A DNA stretch of 64,000 bases. It comes from Nocardia neocaledoniensis. Lineage in GTDB: Bacteria > Actinomycetota > Actinomycetes > Mycobacteriales > Mycobacteriaceae. Each line of letters begins with the position of its first letter. The stretch's first letter is position 1. The position numbers were made by a program, and so were the translations under genes. Shown in pieces: positions 17,038-25,795 of the stretch. The DNA lies in assembly GCF_003182135.1 (NCBI RefSeq), contig NZ_QGTL01000001.1, forward strand, positions 434,001 to 498,000. The letters are read 5' to 3'. The notes beneath the pieces are model-generated. The model made no database searches. It was not told the DNA's origin and saw nothing but the letters and a program-made list of their open reading frames with translations.

Positions 17038-18087
17038 CTACTGCGCGGTCCGGTTGGCCTGTTCCACGAACCGGTTGGTGTAGGTGGCCGCGAGATCGAT
17101 GCGCTCGCGAACCGGCGCCACATTGCGGGAGTACTGACCGAGGATGCGCAGAACATTCTGGGCGCCTTCGGGTTTCATCAGACCGTCGCCGTTGAACATG
17201 CCGATCGAGTCGCGGATCGACCGCACGTAGAGCGCCGGATCGCTGCCCGCGTACTGCGCGGGCATCTTCGCGGCGATCTCCTCCGGGGTGTGCGTGTCGA
17301 TCCAGCGCAGGGTCTGCACGAAGGCGGCCGCCAGCTTCTGCACGATCTCCGGATGCGCCGCGACGGTGTCGCACTTCATGTACAGCGAGGACGCGGGATA
17401 CAGGCCGCCGAGCGCCGCCCGCGTCCCCTCCTCGTTGCGCATATCGGTGAGGATGCGCGCGTCACCGGACTCGACCATCTTCGCCACCGTGGGGTCGGTG
17501 GTCATGCCCGCGTCGATCCCGTCGTGGTTCATGCCGGCGATGAAGGTCTGGCCGGCGCCGACCTTCACCCGCGTGTAGTCCGACGTGCTCAGGCCCGCCT
17601 GCCCGGCCAGGGCCTGGGTGAGGAAGTCGGTCGAGGAGCCGAGCGAGGTGACGCCCAGCTTGCGGCCGCGGAAATCGGCGGGTGAGCGGATCTCGGCGGC
17701 GTCGGCGGTCGAGACCAGCTCGACCTCGCCGGGCACGTCGGCGAACTGGACGACCGTCTGCAGGCACTGGTCCTTGGCCTGCAGGTCGATGGTGTGGTCG
17801 TAGAAGCCGACCACCGCCTGCACGTCCCCGGTGAGCAGCGCGGTCTCGGCGCTGGCGCCGGACTGCTCGCCGAGCAGCTTCACGTCGATGTCATTGGCCG
17901 CGAAGGCGCCGAGTTGCTGGGCCAGCATGGCGGGCAGGTAGATCACCTTCTCCAGGCCGCCGACCATGATGGTGATCTGTGGCCTGCCGTCCGACATCGG
18001 GATCGAGCGCGAGTCGCGGCAGCCGGTGGCCAGCAGCAGCGAGCTGATCGCGAGCAGGGCCACCGCGATTGGCTTGCGGTATCTCAT
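17038..18087 (-). CDS. ABC transporter substrate-binding lipoprotein (NMT1/THI5-like, SsuA-type)
   Basis: A 349-residue exported lipoprotein with lipobox LATGC (Cys23). The mature part shows the NMT1/THI5-like binding fold used for thiamine precursors, alkylsulfonates, taurine and nitrate: VGGLEKVIYLPAMLAQQLGAF, FYDHTIDLQAKDQ, and the inner motif RGRKLGVTSLGSSTDF. The ligand cannot be read from sequence. It is the third gene of an operon ATPase-permease-binding protein, starting three bases after the permease stop codon. Divergent from this operon is a CitA/CitB-type two-component system that may control it. No thiamine riboswitch was found upstream, which weakens a thiamine-precursor assignment. 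Confidence 0.85.
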   Translation of the reverse strand: MRYRKPIAVALLAISSLLLATGCRDSRSIPMSDGRPQITIMVGGLEKVIYLPAMLAQQLGAFAANDIDVKLLGEQSGASAETALLTGDVQAVVGFYDHTIDLQAKDQCLQTVVQFADVPGEVELVSTADAAEIRSPADFRGRKLGVTSLGSSTDFLTQALAGQAGLSTSDYTRVKVGAGQTFIAGMNHDGIDAGMTTDPTVAKMVESGDARILTDMRNEEGTRAALGGLYPASSLYMKCDTVAAHPEIVQKLAAAFVQTLRWIDTHTPEEIAAKMPAQYAGSDPALYVRSIRDSIGMFNGDGLMKPEGAQNVLRILGQYSRNVAPVRERIDLAATYTNRFVEQANRTAQ

Positions 18088-18090
18088 CGT

Positions 18091-18963
18091 CTACACCCCG
18101 TGTCCCGACTGTGCCTGCGAGGGGCGCCATTTCAGCAGGCGGTTCTCCGCGAAGCCGATCAGCCATTCGGCCATCAGCGCGACCACGGTGATGATGATCA
18201 TGCCCGCGTAGATGCCTGCCGCGTCGAAGGTGCCCTGCGCGTTGGAGATCAGCAGACCCAGACCCTTGCTGGCACCGGCGTATTCACCGACGACCGCGCC
18301 GATCAGCGCGAACCCGAACGCGGTGTGCAGGCTCGACAGGATCCAGGTGGTGGCGCTGGGCAGCACGATCGACCCGAGGATCTGGCGCCTGCTCGCGCCG
18401 AGGATGCGGGCGTTGTTGATGACATTGCCGTCGACCTCCCTCGCACCGGTGAACGCGTTGAAGAACACCGCGAAGAACACCAGCACCACCACGGTCGCGA
18501 CCTTGGACGAGAGCCCGAGGCCGAACCAGATGATGAACAGCGAGGCGAGCACGATGCGCGGAACGGCGTTGAGCGCCTTGATGAACGGGGCGAGCACGTC
18601 GGCCCAGTAGCGGCTGCGGCCGAGCAGGGTGCCGAGCACGATGCCGGCGACGGTACCGATCGCGAAGCCGAGCACGGCCTCCTGCACCGTGGTGAAGATC
18701 TGCAGCCAGATCGACCCGAACTGGGTGCCCTCGGTGAACCATTCGACCAGGCGGTCGAAGATGAGCGAGGGCTTGGAGTAGAAGAACGGGTCGATCCACA
18801 CGCTGGCGACCAGTTCCCACGACCCCAGCCACAGCGCCACCAGCGCGGCCCGCAGGCCCCACACCCGCAGCTTCGACCTGCGCTGGTTCGCCTTGACCCT
18901 GGCCAGGATCTGGTCCTCGGACTCCGCCTCGACCTCCGGCGCGGTGACGGCGATCTTGTCCAT
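18091..18963 (-). CDS. ABC transporter permease (SsuC/TauC type)
   Basis: A 290-residue inner-membrane permease with six predicted helices, the first at about residues 37-55. The cytoplasmic coupling loop ending in NARILGASRRQIL is the EAA-like loop that contacts the ATPase, and it is typical of sulfonate/nitrate/taurine-type permeases. ATG 18963 is chosen; the frame is open further upstream over the end of the ATPase gene, and a GTG at 18978 is an alternative. The gap to the ATPase stop codon is four bases. The N-terminal 35 residues are charged and cytoplasmic (EVEAESEDQ). Confidence 0.85.
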   Translation of the reverse strand: MDKIAVTAPEVEAESEDQILARVKANQRRSKLRVWGLRAALVALWLGSWELVASVWIDPFFYSKPSLIFDRLVEWFTEGTQFGSIWLQIFTTVQEAVLGFAIGTVAGIVLGTLLGRSRYWADVLAPFIKALNAVPRIVLASLFIIWFGLGLSSKVATVVVLVFFAVFFNAFTGAREVDGNVINNARILGASRRQILGSIVLPSATTWILSSLHTAFGFALIGAVVGEYAGASKGLGLLISNAQGTFDAAGIYAGMIIITVVALMAEWLIGFAENRLLKWRPSQAQSGHGV

Positions 18964-18967
18964 CGTC

Positions 18968-19774
18968 TCAAGCGACACGGGTCGCTCCCTTCGTGCGAGC
19001 CGCCTCGACCTGGTCGCGCAGCGTTTCCCAGATTTCCCGATAGAGGTCGCGGAATTCCTCGGTGAGGCGCACCTCTTCGACATCGCGCGGGCGTTCGAGG
19101 GTGACGCGGAAGTCGCCGCACACCGTCGCGGGGCCCGCGGTCATCACCACGACGCGGTCGGCGAGGGCGATCGCCTCCTCGAGGTCGTGGGTCACGAAGA
19201 TCACCGCGGCATCGGTGCCCGCCCACACCCGCAGCAGTTCGTCCTGCATGAGCTGGCGGGTCTGCACGTCGAGCGCGCTGAACGGCTCGTCCATGAGCAG
19301 GATCTCGGGCTCGTTCACCAGCGTCTGGGCCAGTGCGACGCGTTTGCGCATGCCACCGGAGAGCTGGTGCGGGTAGTAGTCCTCGAACCCGGCCAGGCCG
19401 ACGATGCGCACCCACTCGGCGGCCTTCGCCTTGGCGGCAGCCTTCGACTCGCCGCGGAAGCGTGGACCGAGCGCGACGTTGTCCAGGACGCTGCGCCAGG
19501 GCAGCACCGCGTCCTGCTGGAACATGTAGCCGATGCCGTCGGGGATGCCCTCGACATCCTTGCCGCGCACCAGGGTCCGGCCCGCCGAGGTGGGCTCGAG
19601 CCCCGACACCAGCGAGAGGGTGGTGGACTTGCCGCATCCGGTCGGGCCGACCACGGCGACGAATTCGCCTGCCGCGACGGTGAAGTCGATGTTCTTCACC
19701 GCGGTGTGGATGCCACCGTCGGTCCCGGGGAAGCGTTTGGTCGCCCCCCGCAGTTCGATGAGTGGATTGCTCAT
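18968..19774 (-). CDS. ABC transporter ATP-binding protein (SsuB/TauB type)
   Basis: A 268-residue ATPase energising the importer. Walker A is GPTGCGKST (about residues 43-51), Q-loop GYMFQQDAVLPW, signature LSGGMRKR, Walker B ILLMDEPFSALD, and H-loop FVTHDLEEAI. All are intact. The start at 19774 is preceded by GGAGCA. The frame remains open about 48 codons upstream, but that region includes the divergent promoter and its palindromes, so the extension is rejected. It is the first gene of the three-gene operon and is divergent from the sensor kinase gene by 166 bases. Confidence 0.9.
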   Translation of the reverse strand: MSNPLIELRGATKRFPGTDGGIHTAVKNIDFTVAAGEFVAVVGPTGCGKSTTLSLVSGLEPTSAGRTLVRGKDVEGIPDGIGYMFQQDAVLPWRSVLDNVALGPRFRGESKAAAKAKAAEWVRIVGLAGFEDYYPHQLSGGMRKRVALAQTLVNEPEILLMDEPFSALDVQTRQLMQDELLRVWAGTDAAVIFVTHDLEEAIALADRVVVMTAGPATVCGDFRVTLERPRDVEEVRLTEEFRDLYREIWETLRDQVEAARTKGATRVA

Positions 19775-19857
19775 TGCTGCTCCTGTGTCCGTCGCCGCTC
19801 GGAGGTGATCTGCGGCCGCAGTCGAAAGATAAGTGGGCTGGGTCACAAGGCGCGCGC

Positions 19858-19905
19858 TTGTGCGCACAACCGGCGCAAGCGGCGATTCGCGGGTTGTGCG
19901 CATTG
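19858..19905. promoter_or_regulatory. Paired TTGTGCGCA elements in the ABC / two-component divergent promoter
   Basis: A perfect 12-base palindrome TTGTGCGCACAA (19858-19869) is followed by a near copy TTGTGCGCATTG (19894-19905), starts 36 bases apart. They lie between the importer operon and the kinase gene, upstream of the kinase -10 element. They are good candidates for the response-regulator binding sites. Confidence 0.45.
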
Positions 19906-19928
19906 TGCTCACGGTCACGGCCGATGCC

Positions 19929-19934
19929 TACACT
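19929..19934 (+). promoter_or_regulatory. Probable -10 box of the sensor kinase gene
   Basis: TACACT, six bases (GAGCCG) before the GTG at 19941; leaderless arrangement. Confidence 0.5.
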
Positions 19935-19940
19935 GAGCCG

Positions 19941-21806
19941 GTGAGGCTGTTCCCCCGGGGCGTCCGGCTGCGGACGCAGATCGTGTTGCTGCAGGTCGCG
20001 CTGGTCGCGTTGACCCTGGGGCTGGCCTTCGGGGTGTTCGCCTACCTCAGCGATCAGCGGCTCACCGCCGAGTACGGGCAGCGGGCGCTGGCGATCGCGC
20101 GGACCGTCGCCGGCGACCCGATGGTGCGCGCGGAGGTGGCCCGGTACGCGGCGCTGCCGCTCGCGGGCGACGCGGCCCTGCGCGCCGAACTCGCGGCCGG
20201 CGAGCTCGAACGGACCGCCGAGGCGGCACGGCAGCGCACGGCCGCGCTGTTCGTGGTGATCACCGACGACGTGGGGTTGCGGCTGGCCCACCCCGACCCG
20301 GCCCGGCTGGGCGAGCAGGTCAGCACCGATCCGTCCCAGGCGCTGGGCGGGGCCGAGGTGGTGATCAGCGAGCACGGCACGCTCGGGGATTCGGTGCGCG
20401 CGAAAGTGCCGGTGCGCGAACCGGGCTCGGAACGGGTGGTCGGAGAGGTGAGCGTCGGCATCTCCACCGCGGCCGTGGGCGAGCAGCTGACCAGGGACCT
20501 GAGCCGGGCCGGGCTGCTGGTGCTCGGCGCGCTGCTCGCGGGCGTCGCGGGCTCGGTGCTGCTGGCCAGGCGCTGGCACGGACTCACCCTCGGTCTGCAA
20601 CCGGCGGAACTGGCCGAGCTGGTCCGCGAACAAGACGTGGTGCTGCACGGGATCGGGATCGGCGTGGTCGCGGTGGACGCGCGGTGGCGGACGACGGTGA
20701 TCAACGACGAGGCCAGGAGCCTGCTCGGCATCGGCGGCGCGTCCGGGGTGCCGGTCGAGGCGATCGGCTTGACCCCGCGCGTGCTCGAGGTGTTCCGCGC
20801 CGCGGACGGTCAGCCGGTGCAGGCGGCGGTGGGTGACCGGATCGTGGTGGTCACCGCGCGCACCGTCAGCCGGGACGGGCGCGCGCTGGGCGCGGTACTC
20901 GACGTACGGGACCGCACCGACGTGGAATCGCTGACCAGGCAACTCGACGCGGTCCGCTCGATGAGCACCGTGCTGCGCGCCCAGCGCCACGAGTTCGCCA
21001 ACCGGCTGCACCTGCTCAGCGGGCTCCTGCACGGCGACCGGCCAGAGGAGGCCGCGCGCCACATCGACGAACTGCTCGGTTCCGGCCCGCTCGGCGCCGC
21101 CATGCCTGGCATCGACGCCGTCCGCGACCCCTACCTGCAGGCCTTCCTCGCCGCCAAAGCCGCCCACGCCAGGGAGCGCGGCGTGCGGCTGCGGCTCGGC
21201 CCGAGTACCTGGGTGGACGCGAATCTGCTCGCCCCCGTGGATGTCACGACCGTGCTGGGCAATCTGCTCGACAACGCGATCGACGCGGTGCGCGATGCGC
21301 ATCGCCCGGTGCGGATCGCCACCGGCGCGCCAAGCACGGCGCCCCAGCCGGCGGGCGCTCCCGATGCCGGGAGCGCGGCCGGCGACGCGACCACCCGGCC
21401 GAACGATCCGGTGCCGAGCGGTCGGCTCGTCCCCGGCGCGGCGGCCGCGCACCCTCCGCTGGCACGGCGCGCCGAGCCGGCGACCAGCCCGGTGCGTGCT
21501 GGCGCGGGGCTGGTGGAAGTCGAACTCGTCCAAGAGGGTTCGACCCTGCACATCACGGTCGCGGACAACGGGCGCGGGGTGGCGCCCGGCTTGGCGCACG
21601 CGCTGTTCGCCGACGGGATGTCGACCAAGACCGGCGCCGGGGTGCCGGGTGGGCGTGGGGTGGGGCTGGCACTGTCGCGGCAGGTGGCGACCGCGCTGGG
21701 CGGGGCGGTGTGGCTGGCCTCGGCCGGATCGCCCGACCGGGAACTGACCGGAGCGGAGTTCATCGCGCGCCTGCCGGGTGTGCTGAGCGAAGGAGAATCC
21801 TCGTGA
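19941..21806 (+). CDS. Sensor histidine kinase, CitA/DcuS family
   Basis: A 621-residue membrane sensor. TM1 (about residues 11-34), an extracytoplasmic Cache/PAS-like ligand domain (about 40-175) and TM2 (about 178-200) precede a cytoplasmic PAS domain with GVVAVDARWRTTVIN. The phosphoacceptor is His350 in LRAQRHEFANRLH, characteristic of carboxylate sensors CitA/DcuS. The ATPase has N-box LLDNAIDAV and G-box VADNGRGV. Between them lies a roughly 60-residue insertion rich in Ala, Pro and Gly that is unusual for the family. It overlaps the response-regulator start by four bases. Ligand probably a di- or tricarboxylate or another small acid, by family only. Confidence 0.87.
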   Translation: MRLFPRGVRLRTQIVLLQVALVALTLGLAFGVFAYLSDQRLTAEYGQRALAIARTVAGDPMVRAEVARYAALPLAGDAALRAELAAGELERTAEAARQRTAALFVVITDDVGLRLAHPDPARLGEQVSTDPSQALGGAEVVISEHGTLGDSVRAKVPVREPGSERVVGEVSVGISTAAVGEQLTRDLSRAGLLVLGALLAGVAGSVLLARRWHGLTLGLQPAELAELVREQDVVLHGIGIGVVAVDARWRTTVINDEARSLLGIGGASGVPVEAIGLTPRVLEVFRAADGQPVQAAVGDRIVVVTARTVSRDGRALGAVLDVRDRTDVESLTRQLDAVRSMSTVLRAQRHEFANRLHLLSGLLHGDRPEEAARHIDELLGSGPLGAAMPGIDAVRDPYLQAFLAAKAAHARERGVRLRLGPSTWVDANLLAPVDVTTVLGNLLDNAIDAVRDAHRPVRIATGAPSTAPQPAGAPDAGSAAGDATTRPNDPVPSGRLVPGAAAAHPPLARRAEPATSPVRAGAGLVEVELVQEGSTLHITVADNGRGVAPGLAHALFADGMSTKTGAGVPGGRGVGLALSRQVATALGGAVWLASAGSPDRELTGAEFIARLPGVLSEGESS

Positions 21807-22474
21807 CCGAGTTCCGCGTGCTCGTCGTCGACGACGACTTCCGGGTGGCGAACATGCACGCCGGCATCGTCGGCGCGCTCCCGGGATTCACGGTCGGGGC
21901 CGTGGTCAACACCGTGGCCGAGGCGGGGCGGGCGCTCGCCGCCGACGCGTTCGACCTCGCACTGGTGGACGTGTACCTCCCGGACGGGTCGGGGCTCGAG
22001 CTGGTTCGCGACTTGCGTTGCGACGCCATGATGTTGACCGCCGCGACCGAGTCGGCGACGGTCCGCGCGGCCGCGGCGGCGGGCGCGCTGGCCTATCTGG
22101 TGAAGCCGTTCGATCACACCGTCCTGGCCGCCCGGCTGGCCGGTTACGCGCGCTACCGCCGCATCCTGGCCGCGCCGGAGATCGGTGCCCGTGATGTCGA
22201 CGCCGCGTGGGAGGCGCTGCGGCCGGCCACGCCCGCCGCCGACCGGGCGGCCACCGCGCCCTCCCCCACCCGCGATCTCGTGCTCCGGGCCGTACAGAGC
22301 GCGGCCGAGCCGATGTCGGCGGGCGAGATCGCCACCGCCATCGGGATCTCCCGGGCCACCGCCCAGCGCTACCTCGCGGCTCTGGTGACCGCCGGTGACC
22401 TGCGCATGCGGCTGCGTTACGGCACGACCGGGCGGCCCGAGCAGGAGTTCTCACCGGTCCACGGCACCGCCTGA
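21803..22474 (+). CDS. Response regulator, CitB/DcuR family
   Basis: A 223-residue regulator. The receiver domain (residues 1-120) has the acidic pocket in LVVDDDF, phosphoacceptor Asp56 in LVDVYLPDGSG, and the conserved Lys in YLVKPFD. The C-terminal domain has a helix-turn-helix at about residues 170-200 (SAGEIATAIGISRATAQRYL), as in the CitB/DpiA group. The GTG start overlaps the kinase TGA in a GTGA junction, indicating translational coupling, with AGGAGA upstream. It likely controls the divergent ABC importer and possibly its own promoter through the paired palindromes at 19858-19905. Confidence 0.9.
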   Translation: MTEFRVLVVDDDFRVANMHAGIVGALPGFTVGAVVNTVAEAGRALAADAFDLALVDVYLPDGSGLELVRDLRCDAMMLTAATESATVRAAAAAGALAYLVKPFDHTVLAARLAGYARYRRILAAPEIGARDVDAAWEALRPATPAADRAATAPSPTRDLVLRAVQSAAEPMSAGEIATAIGISRATAQRYLAALVTAGDLRMRLRYGTTGRPEQEFSPVHGTA

Positions 22475-22785
22475 GCCGGACCTCCGCGCGACGGGTTACG
22501 TCCCAGACGGTTTGGAGTACAGCATCTCGGCGCTGTGCTCGCTGGTCATGCTGATCGGCGGCATCCTGATGCCGGCGCGCAAGAAGATCTCCCGCGTCCT
22601 GATCGCGCTGAGCGGCTTGGGCACCCTCGTGCTTTCGGTCATCACCTCGATCGCACCTTCCTGCCCGCCACCGGGCGGTGGCTGGCCCACCGCAGGCCGG
22701 GGGCCTGGCCCGAAAACCGGTCGACCACGGCACCTCCTCGACGGTAGCGTCGGCACGCCCGCCGCCACCTGTCGAGAGGACCGCC
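22475..22785. other. Intergenic region with a membrane-protein-like remnant
   Basis: No intact gene. From TTG 22512 to about 22664 one plus-strand frame encodes two hydrophobic segments (ISALCSLVMLIGGILM and LIALSGLGTLVLSVITSIA) and then degenerates into an Arg/Pro-rich frame overlapping the methyltransferase. It may be the decayed start of a small membrane protein gene. Confidence 0.3.
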
Positions 22786-23616
22786 GTGCTCGAAGCCGAG
22801 ATCGCCGCCAATCGTGCCAACTGGGACGACCGCGCGGACGTGCACGCGCGCTCGCGGATGTACGACGTCGACGCCTTCCTGGCCGACCCGGCCGCGGTCT
22901 CGACGGTTGTCCGCAACGACCTCGCGGTCCTGGCGCCGCACCTGTCGGAGAGCGGGATCGCGGGCCGGTCGCTGCTGCATCTGCAATGCCACATCGGGAC
23001 CGACACGGTGTCGTGGGCGCGGCTGGGCGCCGTCGAGGTACACGGGCTCGATCTCTCCCCGAACTCGCTGCGGCACGCCGCACGCATCGCCGCCGCCGCC
23101 GGACGCGACATCACCTGGGTCGAGGGCGACGCGCGGCGCGCCTCGACGCTGATCGACCGCCGCTTCGACACGATCGTGACGAGCGCGGGAACGATCGTCT
23201 GGCTGCCGGAACTCACCGCGTGGGCCCGCTCGATCCACGACCTGCTCGCACCCGGCGGCCTGTTCGTCCTCCGCGACGACCACCCGGTCCTGGGCGCCAT
23301 GGATCACCAACCGTGGGAGATCAACGACGACTACCTGGCGGGCGGCGGGGTGCGCACCTACTCCGACAGCGGCACCTACACCGAGGATTCCGACGGGACG
23401 ATCGCGCACACCACCAATCACGAATGGCGGCACGACCTCGGTGAGATCGTCGGCGCGCTGCTCTCGGCCGGGTTGATCATCGAGGCGCTGCACGAGCTGC
23501 CGTACATGGACTGGCCCGCGTTTCCCGATCTCGTCGCCTGCGAGCAGGGCTGGACCCTGGCCGCGGGGAAGCCGCGGATCCCGCTGAACTTCGCGGTCGT
23601 CGCCCGCCGCCCGTAG
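22786..23616 (+). CDS. Class I SAM-dependent methyltransferase
   Basis: A 276-residue methyltransferase. The SAM-binding region includes LLHLQCHIGTDTVSWARLG (motif I), VHGLDLSPNSLRHA (post I) and ITWVEGDARRA (motif II), with LLAPGGLFVLRDDHPVL as motif III. The substrate is unknown; small-molecule methylation is the usual guess. GTG 22786 was chosen because GAGAGGA lies five bases upstream. Convergent with dxs. It belongs to the accessory block between rnd and dxs that is absent from the mycobacterial order. Confidence 0.85.
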   Translation: MLEAEIAANRANWDDRADVHARSRMYDVDAFLADPAAVSTVVRNDLAVLAPHLSESGIAGRSLLHLQCHIGTDTVSWARLGAVEVHGLDLSPNSLRHAARIAAAAGRDITWVEGDARRASTLIDRRFDTIVTSAGTIVWLPELTAWARSIHDLLAPGGLFVLRDDHPVLGAMDHQPWEINDDYLAGGGVRTYSDSGTYTEDSDGTIAHTTNHEWRHDLGEIVGALLSAGLIIEALHELPYMDWPAFPDLVACEQGWTLAAGKPRIPLNFAVVARRP

Positions 23617-23656
23617 CGTGTGCTCGCCCGGTGCGGCCACCGGGCGAGTCAGGACG

Positions 23657-25555
23657 TCAGCGGGAGCGGAGCCAGCCGCCGATGCGCTGGGCGATGGCGT
23701 CGGGCGTGAGGCCGAGGTCCTCGAGGATCTCCCCGCGCGCGGCGTGGTCCAGGAACTGCTGCGGCACACCGAGATCGCGGGTCGGCACATCGAGGCCGGC
23801 CTCGCGCAGACGCGCCGAGAGCGTGGCGCCGATGCCCCCGTGCAGGCCACCGTCCTCGACGGTGACCACGAGCCGGTAGTTCTCGGCCAGCTTGACCAGG
23901 GTGTCCGAGACCGGGATGACCCAGCGCGGATCGATCACGGTGACCGAGATGCCCTGCGGGTCCAGCAGTTCGGCGACCCGCATCGCGGTCTCGGCGAACG
24001 AGCCCACCGCCACGATCAGCACGTCGCCGTGCTGGGACTGGGCCGAACCGGCCCCGGGCACCGCCAGGCGCAGGACGTCGACCCCGTCGAGCCGCTCGAC
24101 GGCCGTGATGTCCTCGGCGACACTGCCTTTCGGAAAGCGCAGCACGGTCGGACCGTCGGTGACGGCCAGCGCCTCGCCCAGTTCCTCCCGCAGGGTGGCG
24201 CCGTCGCGCGGGGCGGCGACGCGGATGCCGGGGATGATGCCGAGCAGCGACAGGTCCCACATGCCGTTGTGGCTGGCGCCGTCGGGGCCGGTGATGCCGG
24301 CGCGATCGAGCACGACTGTGACCGGCTGCTTCAGCAGCGCCACATCCATCAGCAGCTGATCGAAGGCACGGTTGAGGAACGTGGAGTAGATCGCCACCAC
24401 CGGGTGCATGCCGCCCAGCGCCAGACCCGCGGCCGAGGCCATCGCGTGTTGTTCGGCGATGCCGACGTCGAACATGCGCTCCGGGAAGCGCTCCCCGAAC
24501 GCGGCCAGACCGGTGGGGCCGGGCATGGCGGCGGTGATGGCGACGATGTCCTCGCGCCGCGCCGCGTGCTCGACCAGTTCCTCGGAGAACACCGCCGTCC
24601 AGCCCTTGGCCTTCTTGCCCGCCAGCGGGCGACCGGTGAGCGGGTCGATCGGATCGCAGGCGTGCATCTGATCGGCGACGTGGTTCTCGGCGTGCTCGTA
24701 GCCGTTGCCCTTGCGGGTCACCACGTGCACCACGACCGGACCGCCGAAGTCCTTGGCGCGCCGCATCGCCGCCTCCAGCGCGACGAGATCGTGGCCGTCG
24801 ACCGGGCCGACGTACTTCATGCCCAGATCGCCGAAGAGCTCCTGCGGGCTCACCGCGTCCTTGATGCCCGCCTTGAGCGCGTGCACCATCGAGTAGGCCG
24901 AATCCCCCACGGCGGGAATGCTTTTGAGAATGCGCTTGCCCGCGTCCAGCGCGTGCTCGTAGGCGGGCTGGGTGCGCAGCGCGGTGAGCCGGTCGGCCAG
25001 GCCGCCGATGGTCGGCGCGTAGGAGCGGCCGTTGTCGTTGACCACGACCACCACCGGGCGGTCGGGCGCGCCCGCGATGTTGTTGAGCGCCTCCCAGCAC
25101 ATACCGCCGGTGAGCGCGCCGTCACCGACGACCGCGACGACGGTGCGGTCCTGCTCGGTGAGCGCGAACGCCTTGGCGAGGCCGTCGGCGTAGGACAGCG
25201 CGGCCGAGGCGTGCGAGGACTCCACCCAGTCGTGTTCGCTCTCGGCGCGACTCGGGTAGCCAGACAGGCCGTCGCGCATGCGCAGCGAGTCGAACCGGTC
25301 CTTGCGGCCGGTGAGGATTTTGTGCACGTAGGCCTGGTGACCGGTGTCGAAGATCAGCGGATCGGCCGGAGAGTCGAAGATCCGGTGCAGGGCGATGGTC
25401 AGTTCGACCACGCCCAGGTTCGGGCCGAGATGACCACCGGTGGCGGCGACCTTGCGCACCAGGAACTCGCGGATCTCGTCCGCCAGGTCGCGCAGTTGCG
25501 GCACGCTCAGCCGGCGCAGATCTTCGGGTGAATCCACCCGCGACAGCACTCCCAC
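23657..25555 (-). CDS. dxs: 1-deoxy-D-xylulose-5-phosphate synthase
   Basis: A 632-residue thiamine-diphosphate enzyme condensing pyruvate and glyceraldehyde 3-phosphate, the first step of the MEP isoprenoid route that supplies decaprenyl phosphate for the envelope and menaquinone. Visible features are [16 protein letters not shown] with the catalytic His, the ThDP motif [32 protein letters not shown], and the transketolase pyrimidine domain with [13 protein letters not shown]. The C-terminal domain begins near VTVIDPRWV. It is syntenic with Rv2682c. The GTG start at 25555 follows the purine-rich GGAGGGAGCGAG. It is divergent from the glutaminase gene. Confidence 0.96.
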   Translation of the reverse strand: MGVLSRVDSPEDLRRLSVPQLRDLADEIREFLVRKVAATGGHLGPNLGVVELTIALHRIFDSPADPLIFDTGHQAYVHKILTGRKDRFDSLRMRDGLSGYPSRAESEHDWVESSHASAALSYADGLAKAFALTEQDRTVVAVVGDGALTGGMCWEALNNIAGAPDRPVVVVVNDNGRSYAPTIGGLADRLTALRTQPAYEHALDAGKRILKSIPAVGDSAYSMVHALKAGIKDAVSPQELFGDLGMKYVGPVDGHDLVALEAAMRRAKDFGGPVVVHVVTRKGNGYEHAENHVADQMHACDPIDPLTGRPLAGKKAKGWTAVFSEELVEHAARREDIVAITAAMPGPTGLAAFGERFPERMFDVGIAEQHAMASAAGLALGGMHPVVAIYSTFLNRAFDQLLMDVALLKQPVTVVLDRAGITGPDGASHNGMWDLSLLGIIPGIRVAAPRDGATLREELGEALAVTDGPTVLRFPKGSVAEDITAVERLDGVDVLRLAVPGAGSAQSQHGDVLIVAVGSFAETAMRVAELLDPQGISVTVIDPRWVIPVSDTLVKLAENYRLVVTVEDGGLHGGIGATLSARLREAGLDVPTRDLGVPQQFLDHAARGEILEDLGLTPDAIAQRIGGWLRSR

Positions 25556-25783
25556 CTGAACTCGCTCCCTCCGGACTACAGTGTGATCCGCCCAGTGTAT
25601 TTGGCCGGGCGAGCGGCTCCGGCTCGCGGCCCCTCCCGTGCCCCGCGCACCGGTGTGCCTTCCTCGCCCCGCACACCCCGTCGCAGGCCCGCTGAACTGG
25701 GCGATCCGGGCGCGGCGCGGCACCGTGGCGGCTGTGAGGACTATCTCCCCGCGCGTCCCCGCCGAGCGGTCCGCACCGCGCCC

Positions 25784-25789
25784 TACAGT
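25784..25789 (+). promoter_or_regulatory. Probable -10 box of the glutaminase gene
   Basis: TACAGT, six bases (GACGCT) before the GTG at 25796. Confidence 0.5.
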
Positions 25790-25795
25790 GACGCT

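Noticed and set aside
19775..19940. Thiamine-pyrophosphate riboswitch ahead of the NMT1-type importer
   Set aside because: The leader has neither CUGAGA nor the conserved THI-box core; only palindromes fitting a protein operator were seen.
18303..21599. Minus-strand frame of about 1100 codons across the ABC genes and the kinase
   Set aside because: Low-complexity translation that crosses the divergent promoter and real genes in other frames.
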